Shown: positions 1-6,882, counted from the stretch's first letter. The stretch: 11,160 bases of DNA from Actinomycetota bacterium (GCA_005883365.1 VAXA01000030.1:1-11160), one strand, 5' to 3'. A program made the numbers and translations. The notes: generated by a model from the letters alone, not told the origin.

Positions 1-1654
1 CGCTGATCGTCACCCCGCTTCCCAGCGCCGACCGGATCGCGGTGCCTCCGGACCTCGTCACGATCACGACCGGGATCGTCTTGCTTCCTACGATTCCGGC
101 CGCGAAGGTCTCTTCGTCGTCGGCCAGGATCGCTCCGATAGCGCCCGCCTTCGCGACGTTGTCGCTGCGCACGGCCGAGCCGCAGCGGCGACTCGCGTCG
201 ATATCCGTCCACTCGAGGAAGGCGATCTTGCCCTTGACGGCCGCAGCGTCGCCCGCACTCAGCGCATCGCAGCCGTCCTTGTTCTTGGGATCGGAGAGCG
301 CGACCACGTTGCCGGTCATGTCCGGGCTGCTCGCCCAGTTGTAGGCGTCTGAGCGTTCCGCCCCGTAGGCACCCGCGATTCCTGCCGGGGCGCCGACGTG
401 CAGGCTGTCGACCTGCGAATAGGCGTCGACGCTGTTCGCCACCGAGATCACGCGGGGGGCGTCGCCGGGGGCGCCGCCGGCGTCGTAGAGGTCGCCGGCG
501 TTCCCGGCGGCGACCACGACGCTGATCCCGAGCTGTGACGCGCTGTTCGCCACTACCGAATCGGCGTCCTGCGGCGAGGTGAAGTCCGAGCCGACCGACA
601 TGTTGATCACGCCGACGTGGTCAGATGTGTTGCCGTCGCCGTTCGGGTCCGCGGCCCTGTCGATCGCGGCGGCGATGAGATCGGTGCTCCCCTCGCAGCC
701 GAAGACCTTGTAGGCGTACAGCTTCGCCTGGGGAGCCATCCCCGGACCGATGCGGAAGAGCGCCTGGTATGAGGCGCTGTCGGTCGGCAGCGTCAGATAG
801 TTGCCTGTGAACGTAGAGCCGTCGGGATTCTCGCCGTAGCCCGCTGCGATTCCGGCGACGTGCGTGCCGTGGCCGTCGCAGTCGAGTGGGTTCGGGTCGG
901 GCGCCGGTCTCGAGTGTTTCGAGTCGTCCGGGTTGTACGCATCGCCCACGAAGTCGTAGCCGCCGACGATCTTGTTTGGGTCCGGATAGGTGGGCGTGGA
1001 GGTGTCACTGGCGCGTGCGGCCTGATACGCCGCCGTGGTGCCGGGACCGCCGAGGTCGGCGTGCGTGTAGTCGACGCCGGTGTCGATGATGGCGATGGTG
1101 CTGTTCGCGCCGAGGTCGCTGTAGCTCGACCAGGCTTGCGGCGCGTGCACAAGAAAGCTCGAGTAGGAGAGCGAAGGAGTCTTCGGGGCGATCGGGTACA
1201 CGGCCGCGACGCCCGAGATGTGCTGTAGGGCTGAGAAGTTCGCGACGTTCGTGTGGACAGCGACGCCCGCGAGCACGGCGTGCGTCTCGTAGAGAACCTG
1301 CGAGCCGCTCGGCAGGGCGGAGACGACACGGTTCTGCGCGGCGCGCACACTCGCGAGCTCGCTCGTCGCCGCCGTCCTGGCGGCGGCCCGGCCGCGGCTG
1401 AGGCTCGCGTCGTACGCGCGCCCGGTTGGCTCGGTGTTGAGCTCGAGGAGGAAGCCGTAGCTTCCTCTTGCGGGCACGCCGAGGCCTCGAGGCTTAGCGA
1501 CGTCCCTTGCTGCTGAGAGGGGGATGTGGTGCGCAGGCACGGCGGCGCTCTTGGCAAGCGGAGCCGTGAAGCCTCCGGGAGCAGCTCCCGCGGCGGAAGT
1601 CAAGAGAACCGTCGCCGCCGCGACCACGGCCGCTACCAACACCAGTACCTTCAT
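1..1654 (-). CDS. Secreted subtilisin-family (S8) serine protease with PA-domain insert, C-terminus beyond window
   Basis: Translation from ATG 1654 down to base 1 gives 551 residues with no stop, so the 3' end lies outside the window. Residues 1-24 form a signal peptide (hydrophobic VLVLVAAVVAAATVLL core, AxA-type site near AAGA/AP), indicating export. An N-terminal prodomain-like stretch (about 65-155) precedes the S8 catalytic domain: Asp191 in IIDTGVDYTH, His262 in DGHGTHVAG, and the oxyanion-hole Asn385 in VVVAAGNAGD. Residues about 455-545 resemble a PA (protease-associated) domain inserted before the catalytic Ser, as in lactocepin-like and plant subtilases. The GTS-type serine motif must lie outside the window, so activity cannot be confirmed. 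The gene starts 48 bp downstream of mptA on the same strand. A G-rich stretch just upstream of ATG is a weak Shine-Dalgarno; a TACCAT -10 candidate lies at 1690-1695. Probable role is extracellular protein degradation. Confidence 0.94.
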   Translation of the reverse strand, partial: MKVLVLVAAVVAAATVLLTSAAGAAPGGFTAPLAKSAAVPAHHIPLSAARDVAKPRGLGVPARGSYGFLLELNTEPTGRAYDASLSRGRAAARTAATSELASVRAAQNRVVSALPSGSQVLYETHAVLAGVAVHTNVANFSALQHISGVAAVYPIAPKTPSLSYSSFLVHAPQAWSSYSDLGANSTIAIIDTGVDYTHADLGGPGTTAAYQAARASDTSTPTYPDPNKIVGGYDFVGDAYNPDDSKHSRPAPDPNPLDCDGHGTHVAGIAAGYGENPDGSTFTGNYLTLPTDSASYQALFRIGPGMAPQAKLYAYKVFGCEGSTDLIAAAIDRAADPNGDGNTSDHVGVINMSVGSDFTSPQDADSVVANSASQLGISVVVAAGNAGDLYDAGGAPGDAPRVISVANSVDAYSQVDSLHVGAPAGIAGAYGAERSDAYNWASSPDMTGNVVALSDPKNKDGCDALSAGDAAAVKGKIAFLEWTDIDASRRCGSAVRSDNVAKAGAIGAILADDEETFAAGIVGSKTIPVVIVTRSGGTAIRSALGSGVTIS

Positions 1655-1702
1655 TACGCCCCCGTTTCGCTGACCCCGAGCCTCGGTCGATGGTAGCCGG
1701 GT

Positions 1703-2671
1703 CTACGCCCGAAGCCAATCCCGCAGGCCGGTATGCCTGGCGGGACCGTGGCTGCCATCGTCCAGCTCGGCCCGCAGCTCGCCGATCGTGCCGTGGCGCT
1801 CGGCGACGACTTCGTGCGCATGGATCGTCTCGAAGTTGAGCTGGCGCGAGAGGACGAAGTCGCCGTCGCCGAGCCGGGGCAGCTCGTCCAGGACGCTCTT
1901 GAGCGCGACGCGCACCGAGTCTTCGACGAAGCGCGGCTGGAGGTGCGCGTGCTCGACGACGAACAGCTCGTCGGGGCGCTTGAGGAGCTCGTAGATCGGA
2001 GAGCTCATCGAGCCTTCGACGATCTCGACGAGCCGCTCTGCGTTGAGACGCTCCGCCGTGCCGACGAGCAGCGTGCCTCGGCCCCGCTGGTTGTGCGTCG
2101 CGAGCGGAACCAGCTCGAGGATCCGATCGACGTCGCCGTCGTCGAAGCCCGCCTCCAGCAGCCGGTCTGCCGCGGCGCCACGCACGAGCCCCTGCGCGCA
2201 CGGGCAGGCGTTGATCCCGGTGGCCTCGACGCCGACGACGCGCCGGACTCGTTCCCGGGAGGCCGCGGCGATCCCGATGAGCGAGACCATCTCCTGCGTC
2301 GCGAGCCTGGTGACGGGTGTCCGCCGCTCGTACGGGTAGCGCGCGACGATCCGCACCTCCGCGAGCAGCGCCTCCTGCCGGTCGACGACCCGGCGCGCGA
2401 CGCGCTCGGCGAGGTCCTCGACGAGGAACGCGTCGTCGTCGACGACTCCCTCGACCGCCTCCTCGAAGAGCTCGGGGAAGCGCGACATGTGGACGCCCTT
2501 CTGGCGTGGGTCGAGGTCGACGGTGCAGTCGATCGTGGCCGCGATGAGCTTCTCCCCGCGTCCGCGGCCGATCCGGACGGCCTTGTGCACGCCCGTCACG
2601 CCGACGCTCGAGAGGCCGAGCGCGAATTCGGGTGCCGCGGCCTGCAGATCGGGCGTCTCGGTGCGTTCCAT
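1703..2671 (-). CDS. mptA: GTP cyclohydrolase IB, MptA/FolE2 type
   Basis: 322 residues matching the FolE2/MptA family (COG1469), which opens the GTP ring as the first step of pterin (folate or methanopterin-like) synthesis. Visible motifs: IDCTVDLDPRQKGVHMSRF near 42-64, the GINACPCAQ signature at 152-160 (Cys156, Cys158), THNQRGRGT with His193, QPRFVEDSVR at 245-254, and an ETIHAH motif with His284 and His286. The CPCAQ form and the late HAH pair are those of archaeal MptA, which is Fe(II)-dependent and makes 7,8-dihydroneopterin 2',3'-cyclic phosphate; classical bacterial FolE2 usually has CPCS. That the product is the cyclic phosphate here is inference. ATG 2671 is chosen because a TAACCT -10 sits exactly 6 nt upstream, suggesting a leaderless mRNA. 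It is divergent from the kinase-like gene (17 bp between starts) and possibly co-transcribed with the downstream protease. Confidence 0.92.
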   Translation of the reverse strand: MERTETPDLQAAAPEFALGLSSVGVTGVHKAVRIGRGRGEKLIAATIDCTVDLDPRQKGVHMSRFPELFEEAVEGVVDDDAFLVEDLAERVARRVVDRQEALLAEVRIVARYPYERRTPVTRLATQEMVSLIGIAAASRERVRRVVGVEATGINACPCAQGLVRGAAADRLLEAGFDDGDVDRILELVPLATHNQRGRGTLLVGTAERLNAERLVEIVEGSMSSPIYELLKRPDELFVVEHAHLQPRFVEDSVRVALKSVLDELPRLGDGDFVLSRQLNFETIHAHEVVAERHGTIGELRAELDDGSHGPARHTGLRDWLRA

Positions 2672-2676
2672 ACGGC

Positions 2677-2682
2677 TAGGTT
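2677..2682 (+). promoter_or_regulatory. -10 box of the kinase-like gene (leaderless)
   Basis: TAGGTT matches TANNNT and is followed by six bases (AGACCC) and GTG at 2689. It shares five base pairs with the oppositely directed mptA -10. No Shine-Dalgarno can fit, which supports leaderless translation. Confidence 0.5.
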
Positions 2683-2683
2683 A
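2678..2683 (-). promoter_or_regulatory. -10 box of mptA (leaderless)
   Basis: Read on the minus strand this is TAACCT, matching actinobacterial TANNNT. It is followed by six bases (AGCCGT) and then ATG at 2671, so transcription would begin at or next to the A of the start codon. No convincing -35 is seen. It overlaps the opposite-strand -10 of the kinase-like gene. Confidence 0.5.
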
Positions 2684-2688
2684 GACCC

Positions 2689-3266
2689 GTGAGCGAAGAC
2701 AACGCCTTCGCGCGCCTCGTTTCACTCGCGTGCCACGACCTGCGCACGCCGCTCGCGACTGTCCATGGCTTCGCGACAACGCTGGCCCGGGGCGGCGGTC
2801 TCGAGCCGCCCGCCGACCGATACGTCGAAATGATCGACGCGGCGTCGGCGCAGCTCGCCGAGCTGATCGAGGAGCTATCGCTCGTGGCGCGGATCGAGTC
2901 GGATCGGTACGACCCGACGCCGCACGAGGCGGACACGCTCGAGCTCGCCCGCGCCGCCGCGGCGCGACTCGGCGAGGAGCGTGTCCACGTCGCGGGCTCG
3001 GGAGCGGCGGTGGAGACCGATGCGGACGCCGTCGAGCGCGGGCTTGCAGCGCTCTTCCAGTCGGCGCTCCGCCACGGCGGGCTCGACAGCGTCGAGGTCG
3101 AGGTGGACGGGGCCGAGCTTCGGCTCTCACCGGTCACAGCCGCCTCCGCGCCCGTCGTGCTGGGCGACGACCTCCGCGACCTCGGGGCGGCGGTCGCGGT
3201 GCGGCTCGTCCGGCGCCTCGGCGGCTCCGTCGAGATCGACGGCGAAACGGTGAGGATCCGGCTCGT

Positions 3267-3270
<4 letters not shown>
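2689..3270 (+). CDS. Small soluble histidine-kinase-like protein with degenerate ATPase domain
   Basis: 193 residues with no signal peptide, membrane segment or sensor domain. Residues 6-70 look like a HisKA dimerisation/phosphoacceptor domain with an intact H-box (CHDLRTPLATVHGF; His16). Residues about 75-193 resemble a HATPase_c domain but are eroded: the N-box Asn is replaced by Ser125 (LFQSALRHG), and no DxGxG G1 box is visible. A G2-like segment remains (DLGAAVAVRLVRRLGGSVEI), followed by the final beta strand. The protein may not bind ATP, and could act as a phosphotransfer or scaffold protein like Spo0B; that function is inference. No response regulator lies next to it in the window. 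The GTG start is set by a -10 box 6 nt upstream. Its stop overlaps that of convergent tdk. Family placement is fairly sure; role is not. Confidence 0.75.
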
Positions 3271-3863
<593 letters not shown>

Positions 3864-3870
3864 GCGACCG

Positions 3871-3876
3871 ACCCTA
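3871..3876 (-). promoter_or_regulatory. -10 box of tdk (leaderless)
   Basis: On the minus strand this reads TAGGGT, then seven bases, then the GTG start at 3863. It matches the TANNNT-plus-6-to-8-nt layout seen at other starts here; no Shine-Dalgarno is present. Confidence 0.45.
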
Positions 3877-3895
3877 ATGGGCCGGTCCGACGGAC

Positions 3896-3965
3896 CTAGC
3901 TCGCGAAGCTGGCGCTTCGCTCGCTGGGATAAGGAACTCCGCGTCCGCGAGAGCGCGGTCTCGCG
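3896..3965 (+). repeat. Structured repeat, copy A (two hairpins with conserved linker)
   Basis: The layout is CTAGC, a 7-bp hairpin (3903-3909 with 3914-3920), the linker GCTGGGAT then AAGGAACTCCGC (3923-3942), three bases, and a second 7-bp hairpin (CGCGAGA 3946-3952, loop GCGCGG, TCTCGCG 3959-3965). Copy B lies at 8376-8446 with the same order, arm lengths and linker but changed stem bases. A T-run at 3980-3984 follows. It may be a dispersed palindromic repeat or a structured RNA; I cannot tell from two copies. Confidence 0.6.
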
Positions 3966-4019
3966 AACGCTCCGTGCAGTTTTTGGCTTTCGATGCTCTG
4001 GAACGATTTGGCTGCCCGG

Positions 4020-4097
4020 TGCGCTCGCGCGCGGCGGAGGCCGGCGCGAGCGCAGTCCGGCCTGCGGCTAAGCCCCCGCTGCGCGGATGTCTTAGCC
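4020..4097. repeat. Cluster of overlapping inverted repeats
   Basis: An 11-bp perfect inverted repeat (TGCGCTCGCGC 4020-4030 with 4044-4054, 13-nt loop) overlaps AGGCCGG 4038-4044 with CCGGCCT 4057-4063, followed by GGCTAAG 4066-4072 with CTTAGCC 4091-4097. The first two are mutually exclusive as hairpins. No function is assigned. Confidence 0.5.
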
Positions 4098-4153
4098 TCC
4101 GGCCCTTGTCCTAGATGGTTGATCGAAGCGCTTTCGAACCTTCACTTCCGCGA

Positions 4154-4172
4154 GCGGGTGCGCAGCGCCCGC
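4154..4172 (-). terminator. Possible hairpin after the CBS gene
   Basis: GCGGG (4154-4158) pairs with CCCGC (4168-4172) with further inner pairing, starting 4 bp past the CBS stop on the minus strand. There is no following T-run, so it is at best a weak or factor-assisted terminator or an mRNA 3'-end stabiliser. Confidence 0.3.
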
Positions 4173-4175
4173 GAC

Positions 4176-4562
4176 CTATACGTTCCCGTGCTCGAACTCC
4201 CACTGCGACAAGAGGCGAAGGCTGACGATGCCGAGCAGCCGGCCGTCCTTCGTCACCGGGAGGTGGCGGAAGTTCCGCTCGAACATCATCTTCGCCGCGT
4301 CCCCGACGGTCGTCTCCGGCTCGATCGTGATGACGCTCTCCGTCATCCACTGCCGGACCCGTGCCTCGGCGGCGCGCGCCCGTTGCGCCACCGCGCGCAG
4401 GATGTCGCGCTCGGTGACGATGCCGACGAGCCGCACCATGTCCTCCATGACGACGACGGCGCCGACGCCTGCATCCATCATCTTCTCGGCGGCTTCGCCG
4501 ATGGTCGCCGTCGGGTCGACGGCCAGGACGTCCCTGTTCATGACCTCTGCGACGGTGGCCAT
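4176..4562 (-). CDS. Two-CBS-domain protein
   Basis: 128 residues made almost entirely of a CBS pair (Bateman module). CBS1 covers about 5-60 (VAEVMNRDVLAVDP ... LVGIVTERDILRAV); CBS2 covers about 68-124 (VRQWMTESVITIEPETTVGD ... HLPVTKDGRLLGIVSLRLL). Such stand-alone proteins bind adenine nucleotides and act as small regulators; partner and ligand cannot be told from sequence. No signal or membrane segment. ATG 4562 is supported by a TAGGCT -10 six nt upstream. It lies 17 bp downstream of the fpg stop on the same strand, so it may be transcribed both from its own start and by read-through from fpg. Confidence 0.95.
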   Translation of the reverse strand: MATVAEVMNRDVLAVDPTATIGEAAEKMMDAGVGAVVVMEDMVRLVGIVTERDILRAVAQRARAAEARVRQWMTESVITIEPETTVGDAAKMMFERNFRHLPVTKDGRLLGIVSLRLLSQWEFEHGNV

Positions 4563-4568
4563 GGCGGG

Positions 4569-4574
4569 AGCCTA
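4569..4574 (-). promoter_or_regulatory. -10 box of the CBS gene (leaderless)
   Basis: Minus strand TAGGCT, then CCCGCC, then ATG 4562. It lies in the 17-bp gap after fpg, which suggests the CBS gene can be transcribed independently of fpg. Confidence 0.45.
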
Positions 4575-4579
4575 ACCGC

Positions 4580-5407
4580 CTAGCGCAGGAGACGAGAAAG
4601 CCGCCGGTCCTTGAGGACGCGGCCGCCGGTCTGGCAGGTCGGGCAGTAGTAGATCGTGTGCTCCTCGAAGTCGACCTGGGCGAGTGGCGTGCCGCAGACG
4701 TGGCACGGCTCGCCGAGCCCCCGGTGTACGCGGTACGTCTGCTCGTCGGAGGCTCCGTGCTCTCGCAGCTCGAGCCCGCGTTCGAGCTCGGCGTCGATCG
4801 CCGCCGCCAGCCGCGCCACCTCCTCGTCGTCGAGGTCGCTCGAGAGCGCGTACGGGGACAGCTTCGCCGCGTGGAGGATCTCGTTCGCCCAGGCCCGGCC
4901 GATGCCCGCGATCAGGTGCTGGTTGCGGAGCAGCGCGTGGAGCCGCCTCGACTCGCCGTGCAGGATCTCGCCGAGCCGCTCGGGCCCGAGCCCGAGCGGC
5001 TCCGGGCCGAGGTGCGCGAGCTCGACCTCCGCTGCGTCGGGAGTGAGCAGCCAGACGCCGGCGCGCTTCTTCCTCCCGCTCTCCGTGAGGACGAGCTGCG
5101 CGCCGCCGGCGAACTCGAGCCTGAAGGCAGGCGACTTGGGTGCCGCGTCGCCGGCCGGGACGAAGCGGAGCCGGCCGGCCGTCATCAGGTGCACGAGGAG
5201 CACGACCTCGCCGTCGTCGGTCGGGAAGAGGAGCCGCTTGCCGCGCCGTTCGGCGCCCCGGAAGCGACGGCCCTCGAGCATGGCGAGCGGCGGGTCGAAG
5301 GTCTTCAGGGTGGCGATGTGCGCGGGGCCGGCCTTCGCGACCGGAAAAGCGGCGACGGGCTCGTCGAGCTGTCGCCGCCACGCCTCCATCTCCGGCAGCT
5401 CAGGCAT
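4580..5407 (-). CDS. Fpg/Nei-family DNA glycosylase (AP lyase)
   Basis: 275 residues with full Fpg/Nei architecture: removes oxidised bases and cuts the abasic site in base excision repair. N-terminal PELPEMEAW gives the catalytic Pro2 and Glu3; Lys57 (RRGKRLLF) and HLMTAGRL at 73-80 follow in the N-terminal sandwich. The helix-two-turn-helix has GIGRAWANEILHAAKLSP at 168-185 with Asn175. The zinc finger is Cys235-x2-Cys238-x16-Cys255-x2-Cys258. In the finger hairpin the usual DNA-contacting Arg appears to be His250 (EEHTIYYCPTC), and a 17-residue tail follows, so this may be a divergent subgroup rather than MutM proper; lesion preference is unknown. ATG 5407 is required to place Pro2. It is divergent from the asparaginase gene. 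Confidence 0.93.
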   Translation of the reverse strand: MPELPEMEAWRRQLDEPVAAFPVAKAGPAHIATLKTFDPPLAMLEGRRFRGAERRGKRLLFPTDDGEVVLLVHLMTAGRLRFVPAGDAAPKSPAFRLEFAGGAQLVLTESGRKKRAGVWLLTPDAAEVELAHLGPEPLGLGPERLGEILHGESRRLHALLRNQHLIAGIGRAWANEILHAAKLSPYALSSDLDDEEVARLAAAIDAELERGLELREHGASDEQTYRVHRGLGEPCHVCGTPLAQVDFEEHTIYYCPTCQTGGRVLKDRRLSRLLR

Positions 5408-5415
5408 CGCGCCGA

Positions 5416-5421
5416 AAGGTA
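5416..5421 (-). promoter_or_regulatory. -10 candidate of the Fpg-family gene
   Basis: Minus strand TACCTT with eight bases before ATG 5407, giving at most a one- or two-base leader. It lies 12 bp from the oppositely directed asparaginase -10. Confidence 0.35.
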
Positions 5422-5433
5422 GCGCTGCGCGCG

Positions 5434-5439
5434 TAGGTT
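5434..5439 (+). promoter_or_regulatory. -10 box of the asparaginase gene (leaderless)
   Basis: TAGGTT, then TCCGGC, then GTG 5446: same hexamer, spacer length and start codon as the kinase-like gene at 2677-2689. Confidence 0.5.
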
Positions 5440-5445
5440 TCCGGC

Positions 5446-6292
5446 GTGGCGGAGCCGCTGCTCGTCGAGGTGCGGAGGAACGGCGTCGTCGAGGCGGTGC
5501 ATCGATTTCACGCCGTCGCCGTCCGTGGGGGCGAGGTCGTCGCCGCGGCCGGCGACCAGTCGCTCACGTGCTTCATGCGCTCCTCCTCGAAGCCGCTCCA
5601 GGCCCTCCCGCTCGTGCGCGCGCGCGACGACCTGCCGGACGACGAGCTCGCGATCGCCTGCGCTTCCCACCACGACACGCCGGAGCAGGTCAGGGCCGTG
5701 CGCGCCCTCGTTGCCCGCGCCGAGGCGACGGAGGACGACCTCGAGCTCGGGCCGCAGGAGGGGCGGCCGCCGGAGCTGATCCACAACAACTGCTCCGGCA
5801 AGCACGCGGGGATGCTCGCCCTCTGCCGCGCCCGCGGCTGGCCGACCGAGGGCTACCGCCTGCCCGAGCATCCCGTCCAGCAGGCCTGCCGGGACGTGCA
5901 CGCGGAGGCGGCCGAGGTCGGGCCGCAGGAGATGGCCACGGCCACCGACGGCTGCGGCATCGTCACCTTCGCGCTTGCGCTCGAGCGGATGGCGCACGCG
6001 TACTCGCGCCTCGAGTCTCTGCCGGGCGGCGCCCGGGTCGCCGCCGCGATGCGCGCCCGTCCGGATCTCGTCGGAGGCCCCGACGGCGTCGACTTCCTCC
6101 TCATGCGGGAGGCGCCCGGTTGGCTCGCGAAGGGCGGCGCCGAGGGTCTCCTGTGCGCGGCCAGCCCGGAGGGAATCGGCGTTGCTCGGACGCCTCGGCC
6201 TCGACCTGCTCGGACTCGCCGAGCGGCCGCGTCACAACACCCGCGGCGACCTCGTTGGCGAGATCGCCACCGCGGGTAGTGGGTCAGTTTGA
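5446..6292 (+). pseudogene. Asparaginase II family gene, internal deletion with frameshift near the 3' end
   Basis: The first frame (5446-6279) matches the L-asparaginase II family (Rhizobium AnsA/ReAV type), which hydrolyses asparagine to aspartate and ammonia. Active-site counterparts are present: Ser46 and Lys49 in RSSSKPLQ, Ser74 in CASHHD, the zinc-site residues Cys116 and Lys119 in HNNCSGKHAG, Cys170 in DGCGI, and Lys229 in AKGGAEG. After residue 247 (PEGIGVA) the frame turns to Arg/Pro-rich nonsense and stops at 6277-6279. The expected C-terminus (GRLGLDLLGLAERP ... GDLVGEI) resumes in another frame from about 6182 and ends at TGA 6290-6292. The family normally has an extra segment of roughly 15-20 residues here, so I infer loss of 3n+2 bases. 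A deletion in this strain or an assembly error would both explain it. GTG 5446 is set by the -10 box 6 nt upstream. Confidence 0.85.
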
Positions 6293-6298
6293 AATGCG

Positions 6299-6304
6299 TA
6301 GGAT
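6299..6304 (+). promoter_or_regulatory. Possible -10 of a 39-aa ORF
   Basis: TAGGAT, seven bases, then GTG 6312. It fits the leaderless pattern of this window, but the ORF is short and the match may be chance. Confidence 0.25.
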
Positions 6305-6311
6305 CGGCCCG

Positions 6312-6431
6312 GTGGATGGAGAGGCGACACGACGCGGTTTCTTGACGGAGGAGGAGCTGTCCCTTCTCAGGATGTTCGGGCCGCTCGCGCACCCGGTTGT
6401 TGTTCCGAACCGGTCCGGGACGCCGATCTAA
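6312..6431 (+). CDS. Possible small ORF, 39 aa, unknown
   Basis: GTG 6312 to TAA 6429-6431 encodes a 39-residue peptide starting MDGEATRRGFLTEEEL and ending VVVPNRSGTPI. An in-frame ATG at 6294 would add six residues. The evidence is the -10-like TAGGAT seven bases upstream and a modestly protein-like composition with an acidic helix. I recognise no family. It starts 20 bp past the broken asparaginase end and could equally be meaningless DNA left by the same rearrangement. Confidence 0.3.
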   Translation: MDGEATRRGFLTEEELSLLRMFGPLAHPVVVPNRSGTPI

Positions 6432-6628
6432 GCGGGCCGGGCAGCTAGCCGCTTACGGCGGGCGCCGAATCCCCTGAACGGGCGTGGCGACCCGGCCGGC
6501 GCCGTGCGGAAGCCGAGCGGCTGGCTGAGGTCGGCGGTTACACGCTCGACGCCGAAGACATGCCGCTCACGCGCGAGACTCAGACTGACGGCCGAGCCTG
6601 ACAGGCCCACAAGCCGCCGGGAGCGGAG
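6432..6628 (+). other. Non-coding stretch with a start-less open frame
   Basis: No gene is supported. One frame is open from 6449 to the TGA at 6599-6601 and its second half looks coding-like (AERLAEVGGYTLDAEDM), but it has no usable start except an ATG 13 codons from the end. It may be a gene remnant. Confidence 0.35.
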
Positions 6629-6664
6629 TAGGGTCACTTGGGGGGACTGCAGCACGGCAGAAGG
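6629..6664 (+). promoter_or_regulatory. -10 candidate and Shine-Dalgarno of the 70-aa gene
   Basis: TAGGGT at 6629-6634 matches TANNNT. AGAAGG at 6659-6664 lies five bases before GTG 6670 and fixes that start. This gene therefore has a leader, unlike many others here. Confidence 0.4.
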
Positions 6665-6669
6665 CGCGC

Positions 6670-6882
6670 GTGGATCCCGTCTCACCAGAACTAGCCAGGG
6701 CTCTGAATGAGCAGATCGCCCTGCTCGCCCGGAAGCTGGCCGGCGGGGATGACCCCGAGTACAGATACGCGTTCACTTGCGAGTCCGGCTGTGGCGACAT
6801 CGTGTCGCTGTCGCTGGTCGAGTACAAGGCAGCGGGCGGGGCTTGGCTAGACGGTCACAAGCCAGCCGAACTTTCAGACTGA
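6670..6882 (+). CDS. Small Cys-containing protein, 70 aa, unknown function
   Basis: The start GTG 6670 is supported by AGAAGG five bases upstream. Residues 5-25 are a likely amphipathic helix (SPELARALNEQIALLARKLA). Then comes YRYAFTCESGCGDIVSLSL with Cys37-x3-Cys41, an EYKAAGGAWL segment and His63 in DGHKP. The order Cys-x3-Cys, a short strand, L..vEY, then GH recalls small actinobacterial proteins with a CEC...C...EY...GH layout that may bind a metal; this resemblance is from memory and unproven. No signal or membrane segment. Codons 29-71 lie in the first unit of a 234-bp tandem duplication, so this is the only complete copy. The gene lies upstream of rpoD on the same strand. Confidence 0.6.
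   Translation: MDPVSPELARALNEQIALLARKLAGGDDPEYRYAFTCESGCGDIVSLSLVEYKAAGGAWLDGHKPAELSD

Larger units (their letters stand above)
3864..4175. other. 312-bp non-coding gap, rich in inverted repeats
   Basis: No ORF with credible coding character is seen. The gap holds the tdk -10, one copy of a structured repeat (3896-3965) followed by TTTTT at 3980-3984, a cluster of overlapping inverted repeats (4020-4097), and a short hairpin just after the CBS gene (4154-4172). Confidence 0.7.

Noticed and set aside
1733..2692. Plus-strand open frame of 319 codons opposite mptA
   Set aside because: Mirror of the mptA coding frame, with no domain of its own and no start signal.
4118..4142. tRNA-like end (TTCGAACC)
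   Set aside because: No acceptor, D or anticodon arms can be drawn around it; it is just an imperfect hairpin.
4656..6431. Plus-strand open frame of 591 codons across the fpg and asparaginase loci
   Set aside because: Ser/Arg/Ala-rich antisense or off-frame translation of two clear genes; only its last 39 codons (from 6312) are considered as a separate small ORF.
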